A stretch of DNA of 7,129 nucleotides from Eubacteriales bacterium (GCA_029974855.1 JARKQO010000132.1:1-7129); one strand, 5' to 3'. Numbered from the stretch's first letter, positions 1-5,621 are shown. Numbers and translations are program-made. The notes: generated by a model not told the origin, from the sequence alone.

Positions 1-461
1 ATGTCAAGGTATTTTTCGGATACCAGGGCATTGGTTTCAGATAAGGCGTCTTCCGGATTCAAGAAACGCACGGGTATCCATTGCTCTGACAGCGTATAGG
101 CGATCACCAGGGATATCCCATCGTAATAGGCTTGATTCACCATGAACTTTGCCGCTGGATAGGGGCCATCCGCGGGTATTTCCACAATCTGGTCCTGGTA
201 GGACTGTGCGGCCTGATCAAGTTTGGCAAGATATTCGTTCCTTTCATACCGGGCAAACAGCTCCAATACGTTGACGCCGGCCGCAACGGCGATCCCGATT
301 CCCAAAATCGCAAGAATAGAAAGCACCAGAACCACGGAAGTTCTCGTTTTCATCACAAGCTCCCCTTTTGTCCGGTCCAGGACATGCCGGATGTTCCTGT
401 CTCCAAACTCCACGGTGGAGAAGCGGCTGTTCAGCGCCGTCCGCACGTCTTTATGGTTCAT
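1..461 (-). CDS. Putative membrane-anchored regulator (anti-sigma-like) of the adjacent ECF sigma factor, partial
   Basis: The reading frame is open from an ATG at 461 to the left edge, giving 153 residues with the C-terminus missing. Residues 1-36 are hydrophilic and would be cytoplasmic. About 42-63 form one strongly hydrophobic span (VVLVLSILAILGIGIAVAA). The rest is soluble and presumably extracytoplasmic. The ATG lies inside the last codons of the upstream sigma gene (overlap 451-461), so translation is probably coupled. A membrane protein directly after an ECF sigma gene is normally its anti-sigma factor or signal sensor, so that role is inferred from topology and position. I recognise no zinc-binding HxxxCxxC anti-sigma motif and cannot name the family. 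An internal ATG at 353 (residue 37) has a better Shine-Dalgarno sequence and would give a short form starting just before the membrane span. Confidence 0.7.
   Translation of the reverse strand, partial: MNHKDVRTALNSRFSTVEFGDRNIRHVLDRTKGELVMKTRTSVVLVLSILAILGIGIAVAAGVNVLELFARYERNEYLAKLDQAAQSYQDQIVEIPADGPYPAAKFMVNQAYYDGISLVIAYTLSEQWIPVRFLNPEDALSETNALVSEKYLD
362..368 (-). promoter_or_regulatory. Internal Shine-Dalgarno site before an alternative start
   Basis: On the minus strand AGGGGAG lies 8 bases before an in-frame ATG at 353-351 in the membrane-protein gene. It is a stronger site than the one before the overlapping ATG at 461. Either 353 is the true start or two forms are made. The form from 353 would begin MKTRTSVVLV and look like a signal anchor without the cytoplasmic segment. 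Confidence 0.4.
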
Positions 462-978
462 CCCAATCCCACCTTTCCAGCAAATCCTTCATTCTTGCCC
501 TTGCGCTCACCAGCCGGTTATACACTGTCGAACGTGAAATGGATAATGCCTTGGCAACCTCCTCATAGGACATCTCCTGATAATAGAAAAGCAGTACAAC
601 CTCTTTCAGCTTTCTGGGCAACTGAATCACCGCATCCGAAAGAAGCCTGTCTTTCCAGTCCATTTCATAGTTTTGGGATGCCAAATCCTCTGCGGCCACA
701 TTTCGGTCGATATGCCGAAACCAACTGCCCCGGAAATAATCCTTGCAAGTATTGATCGCAATTTTCATGAGCCATGCCTTTTCGCGTTTTTGATCAAAGC
801 CGATAGCCCTGTCCAGCTTCCGGTACGCTTTGATAAACGCCTCTTGCACAGCGTCCTCCGCCAGCGATGGATCGCGGAGGTAAGCACAACACATTCTCAG
901 CACTGGTGTTCCATATTGTTTCATCATGCGTTCGATTTGCGTATCACGGGGATCGCTTCGCACCGAATTCTTGTTCAC
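451..978 (-). CDS. ECF-family RNA polymerase sigma factor (sigma-70 group 4)
   Basis: This 175-residue protein has the usual size and two-domain plan of an extracytoplasmic-function sigma factor. Region 2 covers about residues 18-88, with the typical core-binding stretch PSLAEDAVQEAFIKAYRKLD and then AWLMKIAINTCKDYFR. Region 4 covers about 113-167, with LPRKLKEVVLLFYYQEMSYE and the helix-turn-helix VAKALSISRSTVYNRLVSAR that reads the -35 element. Such factors direct polymerase to a small stress or envelope regulon and are held inactive by a membrane partner, here probably the overlapping downstream gene. The start is a GTG at 978-976 preceded by GGGGTGGTGGA; upstream ATGs at 994 and 998 are out of frame. 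I could not identify a convincing autoregulatory promoter. The specific subgroup and regulon are unknown. Confidence 0.93.
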   Translation of the reverse strand: MNKNSVRSDPRDTQIERMMKQYGTPVLRMCCAYLRDPSLAEDAVQEAFIKAYRKLDRAIGFDQKREKAWLMKIAINTCKDYFRGSWFRHIDRNVAAEDLASQNYEMDWKDRLLSDAVIQLPRKLKEVVLLFYYQEMSYEEVAKALSISRSTVYNRLVSARARMKDLLERWDWDEP

Positions 979-1050
979 TCCACCACCCCTTCATCCATAG
1001 AACGAAAAAAATCCCGCCCCAGTTTAGGTATCTGGAAATAATTGCAACAA

Positions 1051-1083
1051 TCACCATCCACCGGCGTATCCGGTGAATGGTGA
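1051..1083 (-). terminator. Strong hairpin, possible terminator of the ribokinase transcript
   Basis: Arms at 1051-1064 and 1070-1083 pair over 14 positions around a 5-base loop. In the minus-strand transcript the only imperfection is a G-U wobble; in a plus-strand transcript it would be a C-A mismatch, which favours the minus strand. The tail TTGTTGCAATTATTT is U-rich but interrupted. It sits about 130 bases after the ribokinase stop and about 70 bases before the sigma-factor start, so it probably separates two minus-strand units. It could instead be a protein-binding palindrome. Nothing else is visible in the 979-1211 gap. Confidence 0.5.
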
Positions 1084-1211
1084 TCGATACAGGGTTTTCT
1101 TTCGGCCAAATACCCGTGATTTGACGCTGTTATGGTTTCGTGTTGAGCTTGAGGGGCGTATCCTGGGTAATGGGATAGCTCCTATTTGCTTTTTAGCCTT
1201 CGGACCGTCCC

Positions 1212-2126
1212 TTACCGGCTCATGAGCTGCTCCACCTGCTCCCTGCCGGGCATGGCGCTTTGGGCTCCCATGGCCGTGGTGGCAAGAGCCGCGGCGGCGT
1301 TGGCAAAGCGGATGGCCTCCAACGGGGTCTTCCCTTCGGTGAGAGCGATGGTAAACCCTGCCGCAAAGGCGTCCCCCGCGCCGGTGGTATCGATGGCGCG
1401 AACCTCAAAGCCAGGCACCAGGGCAGAGCTATGGGCCGTCACCAGCATGGCGCCCCGGGCTCCCAGCGTTACCACCACGGCCCGGGCGCCCCTATCCAAA
1501 AGGGTTTGGGCCGCGGCCCTGATCTGGTTGTCCGTGCTCATCTCCATGCCGGTGAGAAGGCGCAGTTCCGCCTCGCTGGGCACCACATAGGCACAGGCCC
1601 GCAGCAAACGGTCGCTGAGGGGCTGGGCCGGAGCGGGGTTCAAAATCACCATTTTCCCTTCCGCATGGAGCTTTTGGGCGGCATACTCCACCGTGTCCAG
1701 GGGAATTTCCAGTTGCATCAAAATCGCGTTGCAGGATAGCAGCTCGTGTATGCTCTGGTCCACCTGCTTCCTGTCCACCGCGTGGTTGGCCCCGGGCACC
1801 ACCACAATGCGGTTTTCCCCGGAGGCGTCCACCTCGATCATGGCGGCCCCTGTGGGCACATGGTCCACGGTCTGGACGGTATGCTGCTCAATGCCCAGCT
1901 CCAGCAAGGTCTGGCGGTACAGCTCCCCGTTTTGGTCCGCTCCCAGCTTGCCCACCATCAGCGTGGGCATGCCCAGCTTTGCCAAGGCCACCGCCTGGTT
2001 GCCTCCCTTACCGCCGGTAAAGGTGTAAAACCCCGTTCCGGTAATGGTTTCCCCAGGTCCCTGGAAGCGCGGCACCGTTGCCGTCAAATCCACGTTCAAA
2101 CTGCCCAGCACACCGATAAGCTTCAT
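1212..2126 (-). CDS. rbsK: Ribokinase (PfkB-family carbohydrate kinase)
   Basis: This enzyme probably phosphorylates D-ribose at O5 with ATP in the cytoplasm, feeding ribose into the pentose phosphate pathway. The 304-residue length is typical. The N-terminal strand GVLGSLNVDL (5-14) and the substrate motif GGKGGNQA (38-45) are characteristic of ribokinase. NPAPA (163-167), PSEAE (183-187) and the PfkB signature DTTGAGDAF (246-254) follow, with Asp252 as expected catalytic base. ANAAAALATTAMGAQSAMP near the C-terminus matches the nucleotide and monovalent-cation region. I chose the ATG at 2126 over the one at 2162 because GAAAGGGTGG lies just before it and the protein then begins at the conserved first strand. 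No ribose transporter, mutarotase or nucleosidase gene is adjacent, so another pentose or nucleoside-derived sugar is possible. It appears to be transcribed alone from the divergent region at 2127-2414. Confidence 0.9.
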   Translation of the reverse strand: MKLIGVLGSLNVDLTATVPRFQGPGETITGTGFYTFTGGKGGNQAVALAKLGMPTLMVGKLGADQNGELYRQTLLELGIEQHTVQTVDHVPTGAAMIEVDASGENRIVVVPGANHAVDRKQVDQSIHELLSCNAILMQLEIPLDTVEYAAQKLHAEGKMVILNPAPAQPLSDRLLRACAYVVPSEAELRLLTGMEMSTDNQIRAAAQTLLDRGARAVVVTLGARGAMLVTAHSSALVPGFEVRAIDTTGAGDAFAAGFTIALTEGKTPLEAIRFANAAAALATTAMGAQSAMPGREQVEQLMSR

Positions 2127-2143
2127 CCCCGCCACCCTTTCTC

Positions 2144-2160
2144 GATTCATCAATAGAATC
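2144..2160. repeat. Short inverted repeat next to the ribokinase ribosome-binding site
   Basis: GATTC (2144-2148) and GAATC (2156-2160) are separated by seven bases, in an AT-rich patch also carrying repeated ATCAATA. It lies directly upstream of the ribokinase Shine-Dalgarno site. It could be an operator or a small mRNA hairpin. The arms are only 5 bp, so chance is possible. Confidence 0.3.
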
Positions 2161-2186
2161 AATCAATAAGGCTTCCTGCTCCAGGG

Positions 2187-2229
2187 ACCCTATGACAACC
2201 CTATGACGACCCTATGTAATCACCCTATG
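2187..2229. repeat. Four ACCCTATG / CATAGGGT boxes at near-helical spacing
   Basis: Exact ACCCTATG octamers start at 2187, 2198, 2209 and 2222, with spacings of 11, 11 and 13 bases. The first three sit in near-identical 11-base units. On the minus strand they read CATAGGGT and lie about 61-103 bases upstream of the ribokinase start, in the direction of its expected promoter. They are about 120 bases upstream of the promoter for the plus-strand operon. Spacing close to one helical turn suggests cooperative binding of a regulator on one DNA face. A simple tandem-repeat expansion is the alternative. Confidence 0.6.
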
Positions 2230-2268
2230 GATAGCCCCCATGGTTCTGTATGGATGTAGTTCACCGCC

Positions 2269-2337
2269 GGAGCCCCGGATTCCTGCCGGATTTTGTTGAT
2301 TCCCGGTGATCTTTTCCGGCCACCTTCCCGGGGCTTC
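2269..2337. repeat. Nested GC-rich inverted repeats
   Basis: The outer arms AGCCCCGG (2271-2278) and CCGGGGCT (2328-2335) are perfect and extend by a G-U wobble and one further G-C pair. Inside them GCCGGA (2285-2290) pairs with TCCGGC (2315-2320). The structure ends a few bases before the -35 element of the plus-strand operon, so it is not in that operon's leader. It could be a cruciform or operator, or lie in the leader of a minus-strand ribokinase transcript. I see no T-run supporting a terminator. Confidence 0.35.
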
Positions 2338-2348
2338 CTTGCCGGTGC

Positions 2349-2377
2349 ATGACATCCGCCCCCATCTATGCTATAAT
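2349..2377 (+). promoter_or_regulatory. Sigma-A promoter of the aminotransferase operon
   Basis: The -35 element ATGACA (2349-2354, five of six to TTGACA) and a perfect -10 TATAAT (2372-2377) are 17 bases apart. TG at 2369-2370 makes it an extended -10 promoter. Transcription should begin near 2384. An in-frame ATG at 2349 therefore lies inside the promoter and cannot be the translation start of the next gene. Confidence 0.85.
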
Positions 2378-2414
2378 CAAGGCGTTTCCAAAATTCACCC
2401 CAGGGAGGCAGCCC

Positions 2415-3548
2415 ATGATTCCCTTTAACATCCCCCCCTTCTTGCCCGAATGTGAATCCTCCGTGATCCAGGCGGCCCAAAACCATAAAATCTCCGGGGA
2501 CGGCGAATTTACCAAGCGTTGCCATGCCCTCCTGGAGAGCATGACGGGAGCGCCCAAGGCACTGCTGACCACCTCCTGCACCTCGGCCATCGAGTTGGCG
2601 GCCCTCCTGCTGGACATTCAGCCCGGGGACGAGGTGATCATGCCCTCCTTTACCTTTGTGAGCACGGCCAACCCCTTTGCGCTGCGGAGGGCCACCATCG
2701 TCTTTGTGGACATCGATCCCAAAACCATGAACCTGGACCCGGCCTGCGTCGAAGCCGCCATTACCCCCCGCACCCGGGTCATCGTGCCGGTGCATTACGC
2801 CGGGGTCTGCTGCGATATGGACGCCCTGGGGATGTTGGCAGCCCGGCATGGGCTGTTGATGGTGGAGGACGCGGCCCAGGCCCTCACCTCCACCTACAAG
2901 GGCAAACAGGCCGGCACCCTTTCGGATATCGGCTGCATCAGCTTCCATGAGACCAAAAACTTCAGCATGGGCGAAGGGGGCGCGGTGCTGATCAACCGTC
3001 CCGAGCTCATCGAGCGGGCGGAGATCATCCGGGAGAAGGGCACCAACCGCAGCCGCTTTTTCCGGGGTCAGGTGGACAAGTACACCTGGGTGGATATAGG
3101 CTCCTCCTATTTGCCCAGCGAGCTGAACGCCGCCTACCTGCTGCCCCAGCTGGAGCGACATCAGCACATCACCGCTTTGCGCATGGCCCGCTGGAACCAA
3201 TACCGGGAGGGCCTGGCGGCGTTGGAGCAGGAAGGCAAAGTGGAGTTGATTCACCCTTCCCAAGAAGGCACCCACAACGCCCACATGTTCTACCTGAAGG
3301 CCAAGGACCTTGAGGAACGCACCCGTTTGGCGGCCTGGCTGAAGGAAAGGGACATCCTGGCGGTGTTCCACTATATTCCGCTCCATTCCGCCGAGGCCGG
3401 GCTGCGCTACGGCCGCTTCCATGGGGAGGACAGGTATACCACCCGGGAAAGCGAGCGGTTGCTGCGCCTGCCCATGTACCACCAGCTCGCCCGGGAGGAA
3501 TGCGACCAGGTGATCGACGCCATCCAGGCGTTTTACAGCCAAGCCTGA
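2415..3548 (+). CDS. wecE: WecE/RffA-type dTDP-4-amino-4,6-dideoxygalactose transaminase
   Basis: This is a PLP-dependent fold-type I sugar aminotransferase of the DegT/DnrJ/EryC1 family. The WecE reaction transfers an amino group from glutamate to dTDP-4-keto-6-deoxyglucose, making dTDP-Fuc4N for surface glycans. From memory the 377-residue protein closely resembles E. coli WecE (376 aa) along its length: MIPFNIPP at the start, LLLDIQPGDEVIMPSFTFVS, VPVHYAGV, VEDAAQ (150-155), SFHETKN with the PLP-binding Lys181, RGQVDKYTW, and FHGEDRYTTRESERLLRLP near the end. The start at 2415 is set by AGGGAGG at 2402-2408 and by the promoter upstream. No dTDP-sugar synthesis, glycosyltransferase or flippase gene is in the window, so the substrate must be made elsewhere or differ. 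The aldo-keto reductase gene follows after 23 bases, in the same operon. Confidence 0.92.
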   Translation: MIPFNIPPFLPECESSVIQAAQNHKISGDGEFTKRCHALLESMTGAPKALLTTSCTSAIELAALLLDIQPGDEVIMPSFTFVSTANPFALRRATIVFVDIDPKTMNLDPACVEAAITPRTRVIVPVHYAGVCCDMDALGMLAARHGLLMVEDAAQALTSTYKGKQAGTLSDIGCISFHETKNFSMGEGGAVLINRPELIERAEIIREKGTNRSRFFRGQVDKYTWVDIGSSYLPSELNAAYLLPQLERHQHITALRMARWNQYREGLAALEQEGKVELIHPSQEGTHNAHMFYLKAKDLEERTRLAAWLKERDILAVFHYIPLHSAEAGLRYGRFHGEDRYTTRESERLLRLPMYHQLAREECDQVIDAIQAFYSQA

Positions 3549-3571
3549 ACCAAAGAAGGAGGTTGCTTTTG

Positions 3572-4561
3572 ATGTACCGTCCCGAGGAAACCCGCTATGA
3601 ACAGATGACCTACCGGCGCTGCGGCGCCAGCGGCCTGCGGCTGCCCATCCTGTCCCTGGGGCTTTGGCATAACTTTGGGGACATCACCCCCTTCGGCGTG
3701 CAGCAACAGCTGCTGCGCACCGCCTTTGACCACGGCATCACCCACTTTGACCTGGCCAACAACTACGGCCCCCCCTATGGGGAGGCGGAGCGGAATTTCG
3801 GCATCCACATGCAGCGGGATTGGCGGCCCTACCGGGACGAGCTGATCATTTCCACCAAGGCCGGGTACGACATGTGGCCGGGACCCTACGGCAACTTTGG
3901 CAGCCGCAAGTACCTGATGGCCAGCCTGGACCAGAGCCTCAGGCGTATGGGCCTGGACTATGTGGATATCTTCTACCACCACCGCCCGGACCCGGAGACC
4001 CCCATCGAGGAAACCATGGGGGCCCTGGACGCCATCGTGCGCAGCGGCAAGGCCCTGTACGTGGGCATTTCCAACTATCAGGCCCCCCAGGCGGCGGTGG
4101 CCATCGCCACCCTGAAGGCCCTGGGCACCCCCATGCTGATCCACCAGCCCAGCTACAGCCTGCTGAACCGCTGGGTGGAGGGAGGCCTCACAGATGTACT
4201 GCGGCAGGAAAAAGTGGGCTGCATCGCCTTTGCGCCCTTGCAAAACGGAAAGCTCACCAGCAAATACCTAAAGGGCATCCCGGCGGATTCCCGGGCCGGG
4301 CACGACCCCCGGTACCTGAAGCCCGAATCCATCACCCCGGAGCTATTGCATACGGTGTCCCAGCTGAACGATATCGCCGCCGCCCGGGGCCAAAGCCTGG
4401 CGGAAATGGCCCTGCAGTGGGTCCTTCGGGACGAGGTGGTCACCTCGGCTTTGATCGGGGCCAGCAAGCCCGAGCAGATCGTGGAAAACTGCAAGATCGT
4501 CCAGGCCGCTCCCTTCACCCGGGAGGAGCTGGACAGGATCGACGCGCTCACAAAGAAGTAG
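3572..4561 (+). CDS. yghZ: YghZ/Gpr-type aldo-keto reductase (AKR14 family)
   Basis: This 329-residue NADPH-dependent reductase belongs to the group of E. coli YghZ, which reduces L-glyceraldehyde 3-phosphate and helps detoxify methylglyoxal. It is cytosolic with a TIM-barrel fold. The expected catalytic tetrad is visible: Asp60 and Tyr65 in HFDLANNYG, Lys96 in STKAGYDMWPGPYG, and His137 in DIFYHHRPD. KALYVGISNY, LIHQPSYSLLNRWV and the cofactor-site stretch SALIGASKPEQIVEN near the C-terminus match the subfamily. The ATG at 3572 is preceded by AAGGAGG (3556-3562), so the longer frame from 3500, which overlaps the upstream gene, is rejected. With no terminator in the 23-base gap it is co-transcribed with the aminotransferase. 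The physiological substrate here is not shown and could be a sugar intermediate tied to that neighbour. Confidence 0.9.
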   Translation: MYRPEETRYEQMTYRRCGASGLRLPILSLGLWHNFGDITPFGVQQQLLRTAFDHGITHFDLANNYGPPYGEAERNFGIHMQRDWRPYRDELIISTKAGYDMWPGPYGNFGSRKYLMASLDQSLRRMGLDYVDIFYHHRPDPETPIEETMGALDAIVRSGKALYVGISNYQAPQAAVAIATLKALGTPMLIHQPSYSLLNRWVEGGLTDVLRQEKVGCIAFAPLQNGKLTSKYLKGIPADSRAGHDPRYLKPESITPELLHTVSQLNDIAAARGQSLAEMALQWVLRDEVVTSALIGASKPEQIVENCKIVQAAPFTREELDRIDALTKK

Positions 4562-4584
4562 GCGCGGCCTTACAGCACCGCGCC
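4561..4584. terminator. Short hairpin between two convergent stop codons
   Basis: GGCGCGG (4561-4567) pairs perfectly with CCGCGCC (4578-4584) around a 10-base loop. It covers the last base of the reductase stop and the repressor stop codon. Neither strand has a true T-run, though the minus side continues CTACTTCTTT. It may be a weak bidirectional terminator where two convergent genes end only 8 bases apart. Confidence 0.35.
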
Positions 4585-5226
4585 CATATAGGCTACCGCC
4601 TTGCCCAGCACCTGCACCACCCGGGTTTCGCCCTCCCCGCCGATGATGATGGGGGCGTAGCGGGGGTTTTCCGCCTGGAGCATGGTCATGCCTCCAGGCA
4701 AATAGCGCACACGCTTCAGGGTGGCTTCCTCGTCCAAAATCACCGCGGCCACGTCCCCGTTGTTTACGGCGGACTGCTTGCGGATGAAGACGATGGAGCC
4801 ATCCTGAATGCCGATGCCAATCATGCTGTCCCCCCGGGCCCTCAGGGCGAAATCCGCCTTGATCTGGGCCCCCGCCTCCACATAGCCCTCAAAGTTCTCC
4901 TCCGCGAAGGTGGGTGTTCCGCATTGAATGGCGCCCAGCAAAGGCACCCGGTTGGACACAAGGGGCAGAATATCCTCATGGGTCGTCAGGCGGCGGTTTT
5001 CCTGCTGAGGGTCCATGGTCAAATCAAAAAGGGAGCACTCCAAAAAATCCGCCAGCCGCTGCATGGCCTCCACCCGGGGGTATTTTTTTCCGTTCACCCA
5101 ATCGGACACTGTGGAGGCGGTTACCCCAAGGGCGCCGACGATCCGGGCCTGATCCACGCCCTTTTCCCGCATCACCCGCTTGATGTTCCTGCGAAAGACC
5201 TCCCTGGCGCCCATTTCCCTTTGCAT
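4570..5226 (-). CDS. XRE-S24 self-cleaving repressor (CI/LexA-like)
   Basis: This 218-residue protein joins an N-terminal XRE/Cro-type helix-turn-helix (about 12-70; QARIVGALGVTASTVSDWVN is the recognition region) to a C-terminal LexA/CI S24 peptidase-like domain (about 94-215). Ser134 in GDSM is the expected nucleophile and Lys171 in ATLKRVRY the general base; their 37-residue spacing equals that in LexA. The likely autocleavage site is Cys102-Gly103 in GAIQCGTP, as in phage repressors that use Cys-Gly rather than Ala-Gly. Such proteins bind operators as dimers and cut themselves when RecA is activated by DNA damage. The ATG at 5226 has GGGAGGTG seven bases upstream; a TTG at 5241 is rejected. 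The protein has an XRE-type rather than classical winged LexA DNA-binding domain, and no other phage gene is visible. It likely represses itself and the divergent mini-gene. Confidence 0.9.
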   Translation of the reverse strand: MQREMGAREVFRRNIKRVMREKGVDQARIVGALGVTASTVSDWVNGKKYPRVEAMQRLADFLECSLFDLTMDPQQENRRLTTHEDILPLVSNRVPLLGAIQCGTPTFAEENFEGYVEAGAQIKADFALRARGDSMIGIGIQDGSIVFIRKQSAVNNGDVAAVILDEEATLKRVRYLPGGMTMLQAENPRYAPIIIGGEGETRVVQVLGKAVAYMGAVL

Positions 5227-5248
5227 AGCAGCACCTCCCAACGAGATG

Positions 5249-5276
5249 ATTATACGCTAAAAGCAAAAAATGTCAA
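5249..5276 (-). promoter_or_regulatory. Consensus promoter of the S24 repressor gene
   Basis: On the minus strand TTGACA (5276-5271) and TATAAT (5254-5249) both match the sigma-A consensus perfectly with a 16-base spacer. Transcription should start near 5242, giving a leader of under 20 bases before the repressor ATG. Such a strong promoter needs repression, which fits autoregulation. Confidence 0.88.
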
Positions 5277-5324
5277 CTAAAAACAAATTTCTTCCGTTTT
5301 GGGCTTGACATTTCGCTCTAAACG
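5255..5324. promoter_or_regulatory. Three related operator-like boxes in the divergent promoters
   Basis: Box 1 (5255-5264, minus-strand GCTTTTAGCG) lies in the spacer of the repressor promoter, against its -10. Box 2 (5275-5284, minus-strand GTTTTTAGTT) overlaps its -35. Box 3 (5315-5324, plus-strand GCTCTAAACG) lies in the spacer of the facing promoter, within the near-palindrome TTCG-N7-CGAA at 5312-5326. Boxes 2 and 3 each match box 1 at seven of ten positions. The shared CTAAA core recurs at 5257, 5277 and 5318, about two and four helical turns apart. Binding by the adjacent repressor is inferred. Confidence 0.5.
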
Positions 5325-5333
5325 AATTATACT
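5305..5333 (+). promoter_or_regulatory. Consensus promoter of the membrane mini-protein gene
   Basis: TTGACA (5305-5310) and TATACT (5328-5333) are separated by 17 bases, a near-perfect sigma-A promoter facing right. The transcript would start near 5340, about 43 bases before the mini-protein ATG. It faces away from the repressor promoter, whose -35 lies about 30 bases to the left. Confidence 0.88.
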
Positions 5334-5382
5334 GGCAGTAGCTTCCATGATCCACCCATTTTAGGGCAAAGGAGCCTTTCCG

Positions 5383-5562
5383 ATGATGAAAAGCGCCTAC
5401 CGTGGAACCCTGACCCTTTTGCTGGTAAGCGGCATTGCCATGGCCATGCTGCTGGGCTTTGGGGTCCGCGCCGCCCAAAGGGCCCAGGAAAGCGTGGTTT
5501 CCCCCGTTCAATGCCGCTACGGCCAGCTGATCATCACCGCCAAGGGGCCCGGGGTACCGTAA
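5383..5562 (+). CDS. Small single-span membrane protein, 59 residues, function unknown
   Basis: The short frame starts ATGATG after a Shine-Dalgarno site (AAAGGAG, 5368-5374) and ends in a double stop TAATAA. It has its own near-consensus promoter and a strong hairpin behind it. Residues 3-7 are basic (KSAYR) and about 8-28 form one hydrophobic helix (TLTLLLVSGIAMAMLLGFGV). The tail of about 30 residues carries a single Cys44. The N-terminus could be a signal anchor or a signal peptide, with RAAQ as a weak cleavage candidate. I do not recognise a family and see no LysM domain. Its place opposite a LexA-like repressor resembles the SOS cell-division inhibitor YneA in Bacillus, but that is an analogy of position only. 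Toxin-like or envelope-stress roles are equally possible. Confidence 0.72.
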   Translation: MMKSAYRGTLTLLLVSGIAMAMLLGFGVRAAQRAQESVVSPVQCRYGQLIITAKGPGVP

Positions 5563-5590
5563 TAAAGGATGCATACGGCAAGGATAGGCT

Positions 5591-5621
5591 GAGGGACGGG
5601 AAGCGGCGCTTCCCGTCCCTC
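5591..5621 (+). terminator. Long perfect hairpin between convergent genes
   Basis: GAGGGACGGGAAGCG (5591-5605) is followed after one base by its exact reverse complement (5607-5621), so a 13-bp stem with a 5-base loop can form. The plus strand continues GCTTTGATG, a weak T-run. It lies 28 bases after the mini-protein stop and 26 bases beyond the rubredoxin stop, so it probably terminates the mini-gene and may work in both directions. Confidence 0.65.

Noticed and set aside
132..755. Plus-strand frame of 207 codons
   Set aside because: It is antisense to the sigma factor and its membrane partner, with no family resemblance and no promoter or ribosome-binding support.
2187..2229. CRISPR array
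   Set aside because: The repeats are only 8-11 bases and the gaps 3-5 bases, far too short for repeats and spacers, and no cas gene is present.
2349..2414. N-terminal extension of the aminotransferase from an ATG at 2349
   Set aside because: That ATG is part of the -35 element and lies upstream of the predicted transcription start; the ATG at 2415 has a strong ribosome-binding site and matches the family's N-terminus.
2220..3542. Long open frame on the minus strand, 440 codons
   Set aside because: It is antisense to the wecE-like gene, whose protein matches a known family throughout. The frame is open only because of GC-rich codon structure, and its translation is low-complexity Gly/Gln/His-rich.
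4570..5226. Canonical LexA
   Set aside because: The C-terminal protease domain fits, but the N-terminus is an XRE/Cro-type rather than winged LexA helix-turn-helix, the cleavage site is Cys-Gly rather than Ala-Gly, and no standard LexA box was seen.
3820..5280. Plus-strand open frame of 486 codons over the reductase and repressor genes
   Set aside because: Its translation is Gly/Pro/Arg-rich shadow sequence crossing two well-supported genes, one on each strand.
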